Source of the DNA: a virus
Length of the DNA: 29,408 nucleotides
IMG/VR virus record: IMGVR_UViG_3300042887_001701
Coordinates: 1 to 29,408 of that record
Strand: one strand, 5' to 3'
The stretch's first letter is position 1, and each line of letters starts with the position of its first letter. The position numbers were made by a program, and so were the translations under genes. The notes under the pieces were generated by a model. The model saw nothing but the letters and a program-made list of their open reading frames with translations. It was not told the DNA's origin and ran no database searches. Shown here piece by piece: positions 14,105 through 23,486 of this stretch.

Positions 14105-16012
14105 TTACTGCTGTTTGTCTTCTTCTATCAGGTTTGATTCATCTAATATAGATTTTTTTTCAGTTATAACCTGTTTGTGCTTATTATTATATCTTGCTTT
14201 TAGGGCAGTTTTTATACTCTTCAAATCTTCGTCCATTGATAATGCCCCGCCTCTATATATATGGCGGGTAGAACGCTCCGTGTTTGACTTTTCTTTATTT
14301 TCCTTGTTGCCAAGGGGGTCTTCACCAAAGTTCTTGGTATGAGATGATGTATATTTTTCCTTGTTTCCTGTTTGGTCTCTATTGCCACGTTCGCGATCTT
14401 TGCGTGTTTCTTCTTCGAGTGGAGGCAAGCCGCCTTCGTCGCCACCTCCTCCGCCGCCTGCTTCTTCGCCTCCGCCACCGAGATCTCCAAGCCCTCCACC
14501 AGTATCACCCCCACCGCCAAGGTCTTCTGGCCCTTTATCACTCATCTTTTGATTACTTGTGGCGGGATCGTTTCCTTCAGACGTAATCTGTTCCATACGC
14601 CACGCTTGCTTTTTGTCTTTGATTACGTCTGCTTGAACGTCTTCAACTTCATCTTCGGACAAGTTGAATACTTGATTATATATCCACTTCTTGCTGAACA
14701 TATTGCTTTCAATCATATCCGAAGCAAGGCTTATCTTGTTAGACCATATTTCCAACTTTTCTTGTTCAAAGATGGTGCTTGGATTGCTTAGTTCAAGTTC
14801 AAAATCAACGAGTGTAGCGTCCTGATAACCCTGCACATACAAATGAACTACGGCAATCTTTGTTAGTTCAGACACGATGATACGCTGTATTCTACCGATT
14901 GTTCTGCTAAATCTAACATCTTCGGCGGCAAGAGTTGCTTTACCAGACAATCCTTCTTCATATCCAAGAAATGCCTTTGGAATCTTGAGTGCCGCCATCA
15001 TCTTATTACGAATATATTCCAAATCATCGATGCCTGTGAAATCCATACCAGGCAATGTATCTATGTTTGTGCCACTGTCGCTACCACGAACAGGTAGATA
15101 AAAATCTTCAACCATATTATTCAAGTTGAAGCGTAGGTTATAATCACCAGTACGTTCGTCGATATATGGAACCTTCTTTACTTGGCTGATGATCTTCTGC
15201 ATTGCTGTATCAATGTCGGCGGGAGGAATATTTCCTACATCAACCTTGAATATACGCTTTTCTGGAGCACGCATGATGCGATGAATAAGCATTGCGTCTT
15301 CCATCAAACTTAGTTGCTTCCATACACGACGTGCTGGTTCAATCATCGACTTACCATATGGCAAAAAGTTGCTGTCGCTCAATAAACGAAAATGTGCGAT
15401 CTCAAAGTTTTCATATTCCATACCACCGCCCATACCATCGTGCTGATACTTTACATAGTTGATATTCTGCGGGTCGCTGCCTTCTATACGAGTGATTTCG
15501 TATGGGCTGATTGGATGAACAAGAAACACACCATATTCCGGCGATATTTCCATACGTAGGAAAAAGTCGCCATACTTACACATATTGCGTGTCCAACTCC
15601 ACATATTGAACTCGACATTCAAGATGTCATAGAAAAGATTTTCCAATATCTTTTTTACGTTTTCATTTTTGCTGCGGATGGTCAATACTCTACCAAACTC
15701 GCTTGGCACAAGACATTCATCGCTATATATGTCCAACGCACTTGCGATAATAGGATCCATATCCATAACGTCATAATCTCTAAACAACTCAAGACGGCTT
15801 GCTTGATAAGCCATACTCATGTCACGATTATGCAAGTTGAATGTGCTGCTGCGTAGACGATTGAAACGGTCTCTTAGGCTATTTCTGTCTGTAGCATATT
15901 GTATTTCATCTGTGTCAACAATCTTTAGTTTTTTGCCGCCCACATTACGAACGATAACGTCCGTAGAAAACATTTTCTTTAGTCTGCTAAATAAGTCTTT
16001 TGTTTCTGCCAT
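14105..16012 (-). CDS. 20: Portal protein (gp20-like)
   Basis: The product has 635 residues, longer than T4 gp20 (524). The N-terminal two-thirds matches the portal pattern: DMDPIIASALDIYSDEC (85-101), then MWSWTRNMCKYGDFFLRMEI (137-156). Later come LPGMDFTGIDDLEYIRNKM and the KIPKAFLGYEEGLSGK stretch, the conserved stem-and-wing region. The portal forms the dodecameric DNA-entry ring and binds terminase and neck. The C-terminal extension has a Gly-rich linker (about 494-527, seen as GGGG blocks), then a charged, Lys/Glu/Asn-rich tail. That tail is the odd part and may face the head interior. The gene starts 63 bases after the terminase stop. Confidence 0.92.
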   Translation of the reverse strand: MAETKDLFSRLKKMFSTDVIVRNVGGKKLKIVDTDEIQYATDRNSLRDRFNRLRSSTFNLHNRDMSMAYQASRLELFRDYDVMDMDPIIASALDIYSDECLVPSEFGRVLTIRSKNENVKKILENLFYDILNVEFNMWSWTRNMCKYGDFFLRMEISPEYGVFLVHPISPYEITRIEGSDPQNINYVKYQHDGMGGGMEYENFEIAHFRLLSDSNFLPYGKSMIEPARRVWKQLSLMEDAMLIHRIMRAPEKRIFKVDVGNIPPADIDTAMQKIISQVKKVPYIDERTGDYNLRFNLNNMVEDFYLPVRGSDSGTNIDTLPGMDFTGIDDLEYIRNKMMAALKIPKAFLGYEEGLSGKATLAAEDVRFSRTIGRIQRIIVSELTKIAVVHLYVQGYQDATLVDFELELSNPSTIFEQEKLEIWSNKISLASDMIESNMFSKKWIYNQVFNLSEDEVEDVQADVIKDKKQAWRMEQITSEGNDPATSNQKMSDKGPEDLGGGGDTGGGLGDLGGGGEEAGGGGGGDEGGLPPLEEETRKDRERGNRDQTGNKEKYTSSHTKNFGEDPLGNKENKEKSNTERSTRHIYRGGALSMDEDLKSIKTALKARYNNKHKQVITEKKSILDESNLIEEDKQQ

Positions 16013-16075
16013 AGTGTGTATATATATGAGCGCCTAAAGTATAAATATATACCTATAGTATTTTTATAAAATATA
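16013..16075 (-). promoter_or_regulatory. Terminase-portal intergenic A/T leader
   Basis: On the minus strand this leader carries GGTATATATTTATA (about 16036-16049), the same core motif as other leaders in the window, and TATATATA just before the portal ATG. It is probably a promoter or leader for the portal gene; no Shine-Dalgarno is seen. Confidence 0.35.
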
Positions 16076-17725
16076 TTATCGTAGCAGCCAAGTTAGGTCT
16101 TCTGGTTTGGCACCATGCATGCCAGGTCCACCAACGTGCATTTGCCACGGGTTGTTATATACGCCAAATGGATTTACTCCTTTATCACCATTTAGCGTCT
16201 TCATATTGTTTATCATTTGTTGTGGCGACGCTACTCCTATTCTGTCTATTATTGTGCGTGTAACACTATCTGCTTCTTTTCTAAGCCGCAATGCTACATC
16301 TCTTATCCATAAAGATATACCCATTGCCATAACAAGGTCATCATTATATCCATCCATTGCTTCTGCTTTGGCAGATACTGCTCCGCTTTTCCATATAAAA
16401 ACTTGTAGTTCTTCTATAAGTCGCTTGCTGTGTATAATAACTTCTTTGTTTCTGAAATAACTTTCTAGTTTTGATATTAGCAGCGGGCGAGATTTGTGTG
16501 ATGTAGTAAAGCCGGGTGTCATTTTACGTTCTTCTCTATTCAACTTGTTGGTCATTTGATTTTCTACATCAACATATTGTAGGTCGGCGGAACTATAGAA
16601 AAGATTTGGATAGTTGGCATCAAGCACTTCTTGTATTACTGCCCAGCCAACATTGGCATTTTCCACAACAAGCAATGCATTATTATATTCTGTTGCCATT
16701 GTCATTAGTGCTCGTGCATATTCCTTGGTTGGCAACTTACCTTTATATTCAGCAACCTGTTCCATTGTTTCTATATCAAGTATTTGAGCGGCACTATAGT
16801 CGCTGGCATCGCCACGAGCAACGTCGGCAGACACCATATATGATTTACCTGCTTCTGGATACTTGAATATCCAATAACCTTTGTCTATTCCGCGTTTTTC
16901 CAACGGCTCACATACATGCGTTTTTTCATACCATTGTAGCGTTGGAATATCTATGACGGTATTGCCAGATGTGCTAAACTCACAATCACATTCTTGAGCC
17001 GCGCCTCTTTCACCGGACAGTTTTGTTTGCTCATCTCTCCATTTTTGGTCTCGTTCTGGATGTAGATGCCAAGGCAAACTGATGCGGTTCATGTTGTTCT
17101 GACCTGCTTCAGATTCTGTCCACATCTTATGGAACCAGTTGCCTACGCCGTTTGGTGTAGATAGTATGATTGCTTTACCACCAGTTGATAATGTATATTG
17201 AGCAGACAGCCATATTTCTTCAATATTGTCAATGAACGCCGCTTCGTCAACCACCAGCAATGACAACGCACTTGAACGACCAGATGTGCCCGCACTGCTC
17301 GCCGCCTTGATTTCGGAACCGTTTCTTAGTTTCAATGACAATCTATTGTCTTCTACGGCAGGCACTTTTAGCCAACTTGGCAGATTATCATTGGCGAATC
17401 TAACTTTTGTAACAATCGCCTTGGATGTTTCTTGTGTAATACTCAAACACAAAATCTGCTTGTCTGTATGAAATGTCATGAGCCAAATCGCATAACCAGA
17501 TACAAGAGTTGTAATACCCATCTGGCGACTCTTCAATATGATATTCTGGTCGTGTTTTACGAAGTCTTCCAATGCTTCATCCTGAAACGGATATGTAAGA
17601 AATGGCAATGTGCCGCGTGTAGGATGTTGTATCTTTACATACTTCTTCATGAAATACACAGGGTCTTTTAGACACTTGGCGTATTCCAACTTTATAACAT
17701 CTTTTAGATTTTGCGTTGCTGCCAT
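16076..17725 (-). CDS. 17: Terminase large subunit (gp17-like)
   Basis: The product has 549 residues (T4 gp17 has 610). The ATPase half has a deviant Walker A, LKSRQMGITT (64-73), where the usual GKT lysine is Ile. K65 at the start of the motif may replace it, as in some other terminases. Walker B is LSLLVVDEAAFID (154-166), with E161 the likely catalytic Glu, and the coupling motif is LSTPNG (188-193). The nuclease half has an RNase H-like triad: D301 (VSADVARGD), E355 (VVENANVG) and D463 (GYNDDLVMA). The enzyme pumps DNA through the portal and cuts concatemers at headful. No small terminase gene is recognisable beside it. It starts three bases after the upstream gene. Confidence 0.95.
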   Translation of the reverse strand: MAATQNLKDVIKLEYAKCLKDPVYFMKKYVKIQHPTRGTLPFLTYPFQDEALEDFVKHDQNIILKSRQMGITTLVSGYAIWLMTFHTDKQILCLSITQETSKAIVTKVRFANDNLPSWLKVPAVEDNRLSLKLRNGSEIKAASSAGTSGRSSALSLLVVDEAAFIDNIEEIWLSAQYTLSTGGKAIILSTPNGVGNWFHKMWTESEAGQNNMNRISLPWHLHPERDQKWRDEQTKLSGERGAAQECDCEFSTSGNTVIDIPTLQWYEKTHVCEPLEKRGIDKGYWIFKYPEAGKSYMVSADVARGDASDYSAAQILDIETMEQVAEYKGKLPTKEYARALMTMATEYNNALLVVENANVGWAVIQEVLDANYPNLFYSSADLQYVDVENQMTNKLNREERKMTPGFTTSHKSRPLLISKLESYFRNKEVIIHSKRLIEELQVFIWKSGAVSAKAEAMDGYNDDLVMAMGISLWIRDVALRLRKEADSVTRTIIDRIGVASPQQMINNMKTLNGDKGVNPFGVYNNPWQMHVGGPGMHGAKPEDLTWLLR

Positions 17726-17728
17726 ATT

Positions 17729-18100
17729 TTAGATATGTTTGTATCTGTTGTATAATGGCGAAGTATGATTGATATACACAATGTCTGGTATTTGATCATC
17801 AACATATTTACGAAACATTTTGGCAGAAATATCCAATACTTTACCTTCGTGCTCTAGCCAATCGTGCGGCACTTCATATTCATCATCATAGTGTGTAATA
17901 AACTTGCCCGCATATGGACCATCTAGCAAAAACAAGCCTTCAACTTTTCTGCTTTTTATACCATACTTGGACAGTTCTTTACACAGTTCATTTGTCATAG
18001 GAGCACAATATCCTTGTGGATTGCTTGGATATTTGCCCTGTATTCTCATACATAAAGCAGATATAAGGTCATTTTGTGATATAGCACCGGCTAAGTCCAT
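17729..18100 (-). CDS. Transglutaminase/cysteine-peptidase-like small protein
   Basis: The product has 123 residues. It shows the Cys-His-Asp pattern of transglutaminase-like folds: C32 at the start of a helix (GYCAPMTNEL), H79 in PHDWLEHEGK, and D90 in KVLDISAK. The HDWLE...LDIS spacing is characteristic of this fold. No exact family is recognised. It could crosslink, cut or deamidate a protein, or be an inactive relative. It lies between the glycan island and terminase with a gap of only 3 bases to the latter, so it is probably expressed with terminase. In T4-like order this is near the place of the small terminase, which it does not resemble. Confidence 0.6.
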   Translation of the reverse strand: MDLAGAISQNDLISALCMRIQGKYPSNPQGYCAPMTNELCKELSKYGIKSRKVEGLFLLDGPYAGKFITHYDDEYEVPHDWLEHEGKVLDISAKMFRKYVDDQIPDIVYINHTSPLYNRYKHI

Positions 18101-18127
18101 ATCTAATATATATAAATCAATCTGGAT

Positions 18128-20920
18128 TTATCTATTATCTATATAAAATAGAAACTCCGAATAACGTAGCATTTCTGCGTCATTATCTATGCACCATTTT
18201 ATATCAACCAAATCTACGCTAAGAATTTCATACTTCTTGAATCTGGATAAAACTCTTCTGAAACTATTTAGTTTTTCAAGTTTATCGGGACCATGAAAAT
18301 GCCATTCACCGGCAATTTTTCTTACATTTTTAACGATCCAATCCATATTCTTTTCAGAAAATACGGAATATTCACCACCCTCACAGTCTATTTTCAAGAA
18401 ATCTATCTTTGATAATTTGGATACGCTTAGTATTTGATCAAAAGTAAACAGATCCATATCTTCCGTTATTCCATCATAACTCAATCCATTTTTAATTTTT
18501 TCTGCTACTGCTCCCACTCCACAATTCAATACCATCGAGTTCAGTGATTTTACGTTTTTTATTAGCGTCGGAACTCTTACTTTACTCGGTTCTACTGCAA
18601 CAACCTTTGACGGTTTGCGATGTTTGATAGAATATATGAATGCTCCAACGTGAGCCCCAATATCGAGCACAACATCGTTCTCTTCAACATTAAAAAATTT
18701 TTCATATATTTGCGTATTTCCGCCGAAAAATTCATTAAACATTGTGGTACGGCTATGTTCTGACTGAATTCCCCATTCAAACTCACGCGAAGAGTCGCTA
18801 TCAATAATTTTATTTATAACATTGATAACATCTTGAGGATATATCTTCTTAGTGCACTCAAAATCCTTGTTTCTTGGGCACCATTTCCAATCTCCCTTAT
18901 CAAATGTGCAATTATTGTCATTCCAGCAACCGTGGCATACATTTTTATTTATTATTCTGTATGGCGTGTTGAACTCTGCAAACTCTTCGCTAAATCCGCT
19001 TATCAATATAGTCCGCTGTCTTGCTGCCCAAGAAAGCCAACTTAGTCCAGAACCTAATCCAATGAAAAACTCTGCACCGGCTATTTGAGACAATCTTTCT
19101 TCCAACGAAAATTTTCCAGTTTTATCTACAACGCCATATGGCATATAGTTCATATATTTTCCATTACCATAACTTGAATGTAAATCTATGCACCATACTT
19201 CATACCCTTTTGATTTTATATATTCTACGACCGTTTTCCAACCATCCGGATTATTCCAATATTTAGCCTGTGCCGTACTTTGTGTTCCTATACAAACATA
19301 CTTTGATACCGACTTATTTGGAGTTATTTTAAATGTTGGGGGTATTTCAACTTCTGGCAATCCAAGGATACTTTGGGCAATAACCGCCAAAGACATTTTA
19401 CGAGGATTTTCTCGCACATTTCCTTCCCAATTATTTTGGTCAAAATACCCTATGGTATATGTGGCATAATACCCATCGTTGTTATCGTTTAATCTTGAAA
19501 AATTGATATTAGAATAGTTTTTTCTGAATAGCTCCAGAACCTCGTCGTGATATACCACGCAAGTAAGTTTGCAATTATGTTTTTTCTGGAACGTATCAAC
19601 TGCACCAATATACGCCATTAAGTCTCCGAGACTTGAGGTTTCTAATACTACTTTGACCGGTTTATTTGTCATATCCAATATATGAGTATCAACCAAAGTT
19701 TCCCAATTTTCGCTGACAATTTCATATACCTCAACTTTCCAGTTTCCATAATATTTTTTACTGGTGCAAGCCCACATATTGTTATTCAATATGGATTCAT
19801 ATACCACATTTCCTGTATCCAAATCTATGAATTTTGCTCTATACTTTTTATTTACTGGACCAAGTATTTCAACCTTTGGTCCAGATGGAAACGATACATT
19901 TATTTTATTCTTTGCTTCTTTATGAGTTTTCTCGCACAATTCATAATTTAAAATTATTTTATTCGCAAAAATACGTTCTCTATATTCGCTATACAAACCG
20001 ACCAACTCGTGTACTCTATTTCTATATGAATTTGATCTTGCGTTGAATAATGCATCTGCTCTAAATTTATCATAGTTTTCGTCAACATTCTTTATTGCGG
20101 CGATTGCCTCGTCCAAATCTCGTTTGCATACTGCCATACCTTTGTATGTACTTTCTTCAAACGTACCTATGACTGGCAAACCACTCGCCATAGCCTCAAG
20201 TAATGTGAGATTAGGATGGCCAGCTTCAAGTTCTGAAAAATGAAGAAATGCATCATTTTCATTATACAAGTGCGTCAGCCACTTTTCATCAAGGTCATAC
20301 AACTTGGTAAGACCAGTATAGTTGTTTAGTTCCGGTTCAAGTGTCTTAAAGAAATTGTCATTGTTTCTTGGTCCTGCAATGGTAATTGGCAAGCCGAGGG
20401 TCTTTGCTGCCTGTATTGCAATCTTGAATCCTTTTCTATCTATACTTTGGTCATATGCATATCCGTTGTTCGCTACACAAAGTAACTTCAAGTTTTTGTG
20501 TCTTTGACGCTTATTGAATGTAAAGATATCTGTATTTACAGCGTGGCTAAAGTATCTAAGTTTCTTGCTACCAAAGTATGGTACAAGATATTTACACGGA
20601 GAAAGTGAAAACACGCTGTTCTCAATCGCCTTTAGGTTTTCTTTAAATAGTTGCGAATCTTTGCCATACAAATATGCGTGATGATCGTGAATGGTAAAAA
20701 TATAAGGTACACCACGTTCGTGTAGCAAGTTTGCTAAATTTGCTACGTGTACATGTACTACACAACTATCATCATATTTGACTTCATCGGTATATTTGAT
20801 TTCGCTGCGAAGACCAATATTCAGCATTTCTTGATGATAGTCCCATATGATTTTTTCAATTGCTCCCCAACCGTTTGGTGGAATTGGAAGAATACCAGGA
20901 TTGATGTTTATGATTTTCAT
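18128..20920 (-). CDS. Tri-domain GT4 - TibC-like O-heptosyltransferase - FkbM methyltransferase
   Basis: ATG 20920 (930 residues) is preferred over 20956 because MKIININPGI is a typical GT4 start. Residues 1-320 are a GT-B, GT4-type glycosyltransferase (PPNGWGAIEK, E232, LLEAMASGLPV 240-250). Residues 340-420 form a beta linker. Residues 422-705 resemble autotransporter O-heptosyltransferases of the TibC/Aah type: VVLETSSLGDL (424-433), QSTAQAKYWNNPDGW (547-561) and GLGSGLSWLSWA (621-632). They include a cysteine finger with C662, C665, C681 and C689 (C671 extra), set around GDWKWCP. Those enzymes transfer heptose to Ser of secreted adhesins, and their finger binds iron. Residues 715-930 are an FkbM-type methyltransferase (VLDIGAHVGA 751-760; KIDCEGGEYS 843-852). 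The gene is last in the glycan island. Domain calls are strong; substrate is inferred. Confidence 0.85.
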   Translation of the reverse strand: MKIININPGILPIPPNGWGAIEKIIWDYHQEMLNIGLRSEIKYTDEVKYDDSCVVHVHVANLANLLHERGVPYIFTIHDHHAYLYGKDSQLFKENLKAIENSVFSLSPCKYLVPYFGSKKLRYFSHAVNTDIFTFNKRQRHKNLKLLCVANNGYAYDQSIDRKGFKIAIQAAKTLGLPITIAGPRNNDNFFKTLEPELNNYTGLTKLYDLDEKWLTHLYNENDAFLHFSELEAGHPNLTLLEAMASGLPVIGTFEESTYKGMAVCKRDLDEAIAAIKNVDENYDKFRADALFNARSNSYRNRVHELVGLYSEYRERIFANKIILNYELCEKTHKEAKNKINVSFPSGPKVEILGPVNKKYRAKFIDLDTGNVVYESILNNNMWACTSKKYYGNWKVEVYEIVSENWETLVDTHILDMTNKPVKVVLETSSLGDLMAYIGAVDTFQKKHNCKLTCVVYHDEVLELFRKNYSNINFSRLNDNNDGYYATYTIGYFDQNNWEGNVRENPRKMSLAVIAQSILGLPEVEIPPTFKITPNKSVSKYVCIGTQSTAQAKYWNNPDGWKTVVEYIKSKGYEVWCIDLHSSYGNGKYMNYMPYGVVDKTGKFSLEERLSQIAGAEFFIGLGSGLSWLSWAARQRTILISGFSEEFAEFNTPYRIINKNVCHGCWNDNNCTFDKGDWKWCPRNKDFECTKKIYPQDVINVINKIIDSDSSREFEWGIQSEHSRTTMFNEFFGGNTQIYEKFFNVEENDVVLDIGAHVGAFIYSIKHRKPSKVVAVEPSKVRVPTLIKNVKSLNSMVLNCGVGAVAEKIKNGLSYDGITEDMDLFTFDQILSVSKLSKIDFLKIDCEGGEYSVFSEKNMDWIVKNVRKIAGEWHFHGPDKLEKLNSFRRVLSRFKKYEILSVDLVDIKWCIDNDAEMLRYSEFLFYIDNR

Positions 20921-20925
20921 AGCAT

Positions 20926-22689
20926 TTATCTTTTTAAATTTACATATGATATGCAATCTGAGGCATATTCTGTATATAATAATTTTTCATTCTCGTACAC
21001 GGACATTGATTTTGTGTCACCCGGCACTTCGTTCCACATCCACCCGCCCGCGCCACTTGTTTCATGATGTATGTAAAACTCTTCACCATTGTTTTTTAAT
21101 AGTTTTATTTTTCTATTTGTTTTAACTGAGTGATATGAATATGTCAACAAAATGTATGTGTTTCCGCGTTTATATAAATTAGTTTCTTTATTATATTCAT
21201 TTACATAATATAATTTTGTAGTACATTTTCCGTATTTTGAATCAAAGCTGCTAACCGAAGTTTCGGTGTTCCAATGGGTATCACACAAGTCCACATACAT
21301 GTTTTTTTCTCCAAGTTTTGTGATAAACTCGCTATCCCCATTTCGTTTAAGATTATCGTAAACAAAAACTTCCACTATTCTGAATTCTTTGTTGTTATGA
21401 TATTTTTTGAGATATTCAACATAATCTTGCTCACACGATATTCTTGGCACCTTTGACAGAAATGAATCTATTTCGCAGTAAAAATAATGAAAAGATATAT
21501 CCGGTTGACTATCTTCTTCGTTATAATAAAATAATCCTTTCTTGTTTTCGCTCGCACACATCTCTGGAACATTTTTAATATATTCACGAGACTTTTTGCC
21601 GAACAAATCATCAACCTCAAACCGCTGAAAATGTGTATAGCCTTGAGCTTTTGCGTATATCAATGCATTAAATAAATTAACTAATACAGATAATCCGTGT
21701 TTTTGAAGTACCGGAACTATATCGTGCATTTCAAACCAATCGTTAAATACTTTCCAAAAATCAACCAAGTTTGCTCCTTGTTCATATTTTTCACTGAATA
21801 GCTGATTGCGATGGTCGTATAAATAAAACTTCACCTTGCTTAGTATTTCCTTGTCTACGGAAGTATTTGACACCAGTAACACATCATGCCCATCTTCTTT
21901 CATCCAATCAAGTGCGTCGGATAGTTTTTTTCTTATAGCATCGTTATATACAAAACTGTCTACAATCGTAATAACTTTATGTTGAAAGATGGAATATCTT
22001 TTCGTCAACTCTTTCTGTATTATGCGTTTATTATCAAGCTTTTGATCGTTTGTTGTCATTGAGAACATTCCGCCCTCGTGAATACGATATAATCCAACAC
22101 AATATTTTGTATCGCAATACCCCCGCCCGTGTTTCAATATCTCAAAGTTAAATACCCAGTCGGGATATGGTATTCCAGAAAATATGCTTTCGGGTATGTT
22201 AGCTTTTCTGAAAACTCTGCCAAAAGAAACATAGTTTTCTATTAACATATCACTCAGTTGAAAATCCGGCTTTGCACTTACAACCCAGTAATTTTCTGGT
22301 GTTATTTTGTCATTCTCCATGTACTTGCAACCCGATGAATATACTGCATATGTTGGATTTTCATCCAAGAACTTTACTGCACGCTGAAAATGTTCATTAT
22401 CTATGAAATAATCATCGCCGTCAATGTGTGCGACATATTTTCCAGATACATCGTTCATCAGCAATAGTAGATTTTTTATTGCACCTACATTGGTGGATGA
22501 ATCGAGTATTTTAACATTTGGATTGGATCCGTATGTCTCGCATAACATTTCATATGTACCATCGTTCGTACCATCATCTCTGATGAGAACTTCAAATGAA
22601 AAGTCCATCTTCTGAGAAAGCACGCTATCAACGCACTGTTTGATATAGTCTTTAAACTTATATGATGCTATTATTACTGATAGTTTCAT
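20926..22689 (-). CDS. GT2 glycosyltransferase with additional C-terminal domains
   Basis: The product has 587 residues. The N-terminal ~230 residues are a GT-A, GT2-type glycosyltransferase: MKLSVIIASYKFKDYI start, RDDGTNDGT (37-45), and the metal-binding HIDGDDYF (88-95). The middle (about 250-430) has LLVSNTSVDKEIL and a DLF-containing stretch and may be a second glycosyltransferase-like domain, not recognised. The C-terminal ~120 residues are beta-rich and Tyr-rich (GGWMWNEVPGDT), like a carbohydrate-binding module. Its ATG overlaps the previous stop by four bases, and the next gene starts just after its stop. It adds a sugar to the glycan built by this island; donor and acceptor are unknown. 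Confidence 0.8.
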   Translation of the reverse strand: MKLSVIIASYKFKDYIKQCVDSVLSQKMDFSFEVLIRDDGTNDGTYEMLCETYGSNPNVKILDSSTNVGAIKNLLLLMNDVSGKYVAHIDGDDYFIDNEHFQRAVKFLDENPTYAVYSSGCKYMENDKITPENYWVVSAKPDFQLSDMLIENYVSFGRVFRKANIPESIFSGIPYPDWVFNFEILKHGRGYCDTKYCVGLYRIHEGGMFSMTTNDQKLDNKRIIQKELTKRYSIFQHKVITIVDSFVYNDAIRKKLSDALDWMKEDGHDVLLVSNTSVDKEILSKVKFYLYDHRNQLFSEKYEQGANLVDFWKVFNDWFEMHDIVPVLQKHGLSVLVNLFNALIYAKAQGYTHFQRFEVDDLFGKKSREYIKNVPEMCASENKKGLFYYNEEDSQPDISFHYFYCEIDSFLSKVPRISCEQDYVEYLKKYHNNKEFRIVEVFVYDNLKRNGDSEFITKLGEKNMYVDLCDTHWNTETSVSSFDSKYGKCTTKLYYVNEYNKETNLYKRGNTYILLTYSYHSVKTNRKIKLLKNNGEEFYIHHETSGAGGWMWNEVPGDTKSMSVYENEKLLYTEYASDCISYVNLKR

Positions 22690-23483
22690 CTTGCAGAGTT
22701 ATTAATTTTATATGCACTTAATTCTGGATTTTGACCGGTATGCAGAGATGTAAAATGCTTGCACATCATGCTTTTAAAACCAGCATCTTTCCATCGTATG
22801 GCAAATTCCAATTCTACGCTCATTTTTTCGCGGTCATATGTAGTAGAAAATTCACCAACAGACAGAAGTTTCTTGGCGTCGTGGACACCGGGTCTTAGTG
22901 AAAAATATGGCCAATTTATATAATACATCCACCAATCTGGGCTGGTATGCATAGCCATAACATCGTCCATAAACAGCAAATCGTTTATCGGGCGGTCATC
23001 AAAATACACAGTTTCCCAAAAATCTCCTATAATTTTCTTCGGCTCCATACCCTTTGGAAAATGCTTCCAACTTTGACAATATCCAATATATGCATACTCT
23101 GGATTGTTTTGCATTATGTTTATTGGCTCGCCAATCGTAAACATATTATAAAACTGATGATCGTCCTCAAGATGAAATATATAATCCGCCTTAGAAGAAA
23201 TAATACACTCTCTCCATATATTCAGCATTCTTGAATGTCTATAATTGTCTGGAAAAGTATCACGTTCAACAAACCTGAATATGATGGGCTTTGTTATATA
23301 CTTTGAATATGTATCTAATGCCATCTTACGGTCAACATCCGCCGAAGAATCGTCCAAATAATAAATTTCGTCTATAACGTTTTTATCTGTGCAAAAAATT
23401 CCAAAGCTTTTAATGGCAGAAAACAGCAACTTTGGTCTTCTACAAGCGGTCGTAGTTAGTATGACTTTTTTCCCGTTATACAT
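22686..23483 (-). CDS. GT-A-type glycosyltransferase-like protein, 265 aa
   Basis: VILTTTACRRPKLLFSAIKS (8-27), DDSS (44-47) and FHLEDDHQF (103-111) match the nucleotide-binding and metal-binding parts of a GT-A fold, with EDD in place of DxD. The end (EFAIRWKDAGFKSM) is typical of such enzymes. The exact family is unsure. It lies three bases after the 436-aa gene and overlaps the GT2 gene by four bases, which implies coupled translation in the same pathway. Probably a sugar transferase. Confidence 0.7.
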   Translation of the reverse strand: MYNGKKVILTTTACRRPKLLFSAIKSFGIFCTDKNVIDEIYYLDDSSADVDRKMALDTYSKYITKPIIFRFVERDTFPDNYRHSRMLNIWRECIISSKADYIFHLEDDHQFYNMFTIGEPINIMQNNPEYAYIGYCQSWKHFPKGMEPKKIIGDFWETVYFDDRPINDLLFMDDVMAMHTSPDWWMYYINWPYFSLRPGVHDAKKLLSVGEFSTTYDREKMSVELEFAIRWKDAGFKSMMCKHFTSLHTGQNPELSAYKINNSAR

Positions 23484-23486
23484 AGT

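Noticed and set aside
14430-14530. Frameshift or assembly error in the Gly-rich part of the portal gene
   Set aside because: The frame stays open through the GGGG blocks and into a plausible charged tail with its own stop.
18800-18820. Minus-strand TATAAATA within the tri-domain gene
   Set aside because: Lies deep in coding sequence with no gene start nearby; expected by chance in A/T-rich DNA.
20918-20956. Earlier start for the tri-domain protein
   Set aside because: It adds MHIICKFKKINA, overlaps the upstream gene by 31 bases, and delays the typical GT4 start; ATG 20920 fits better.
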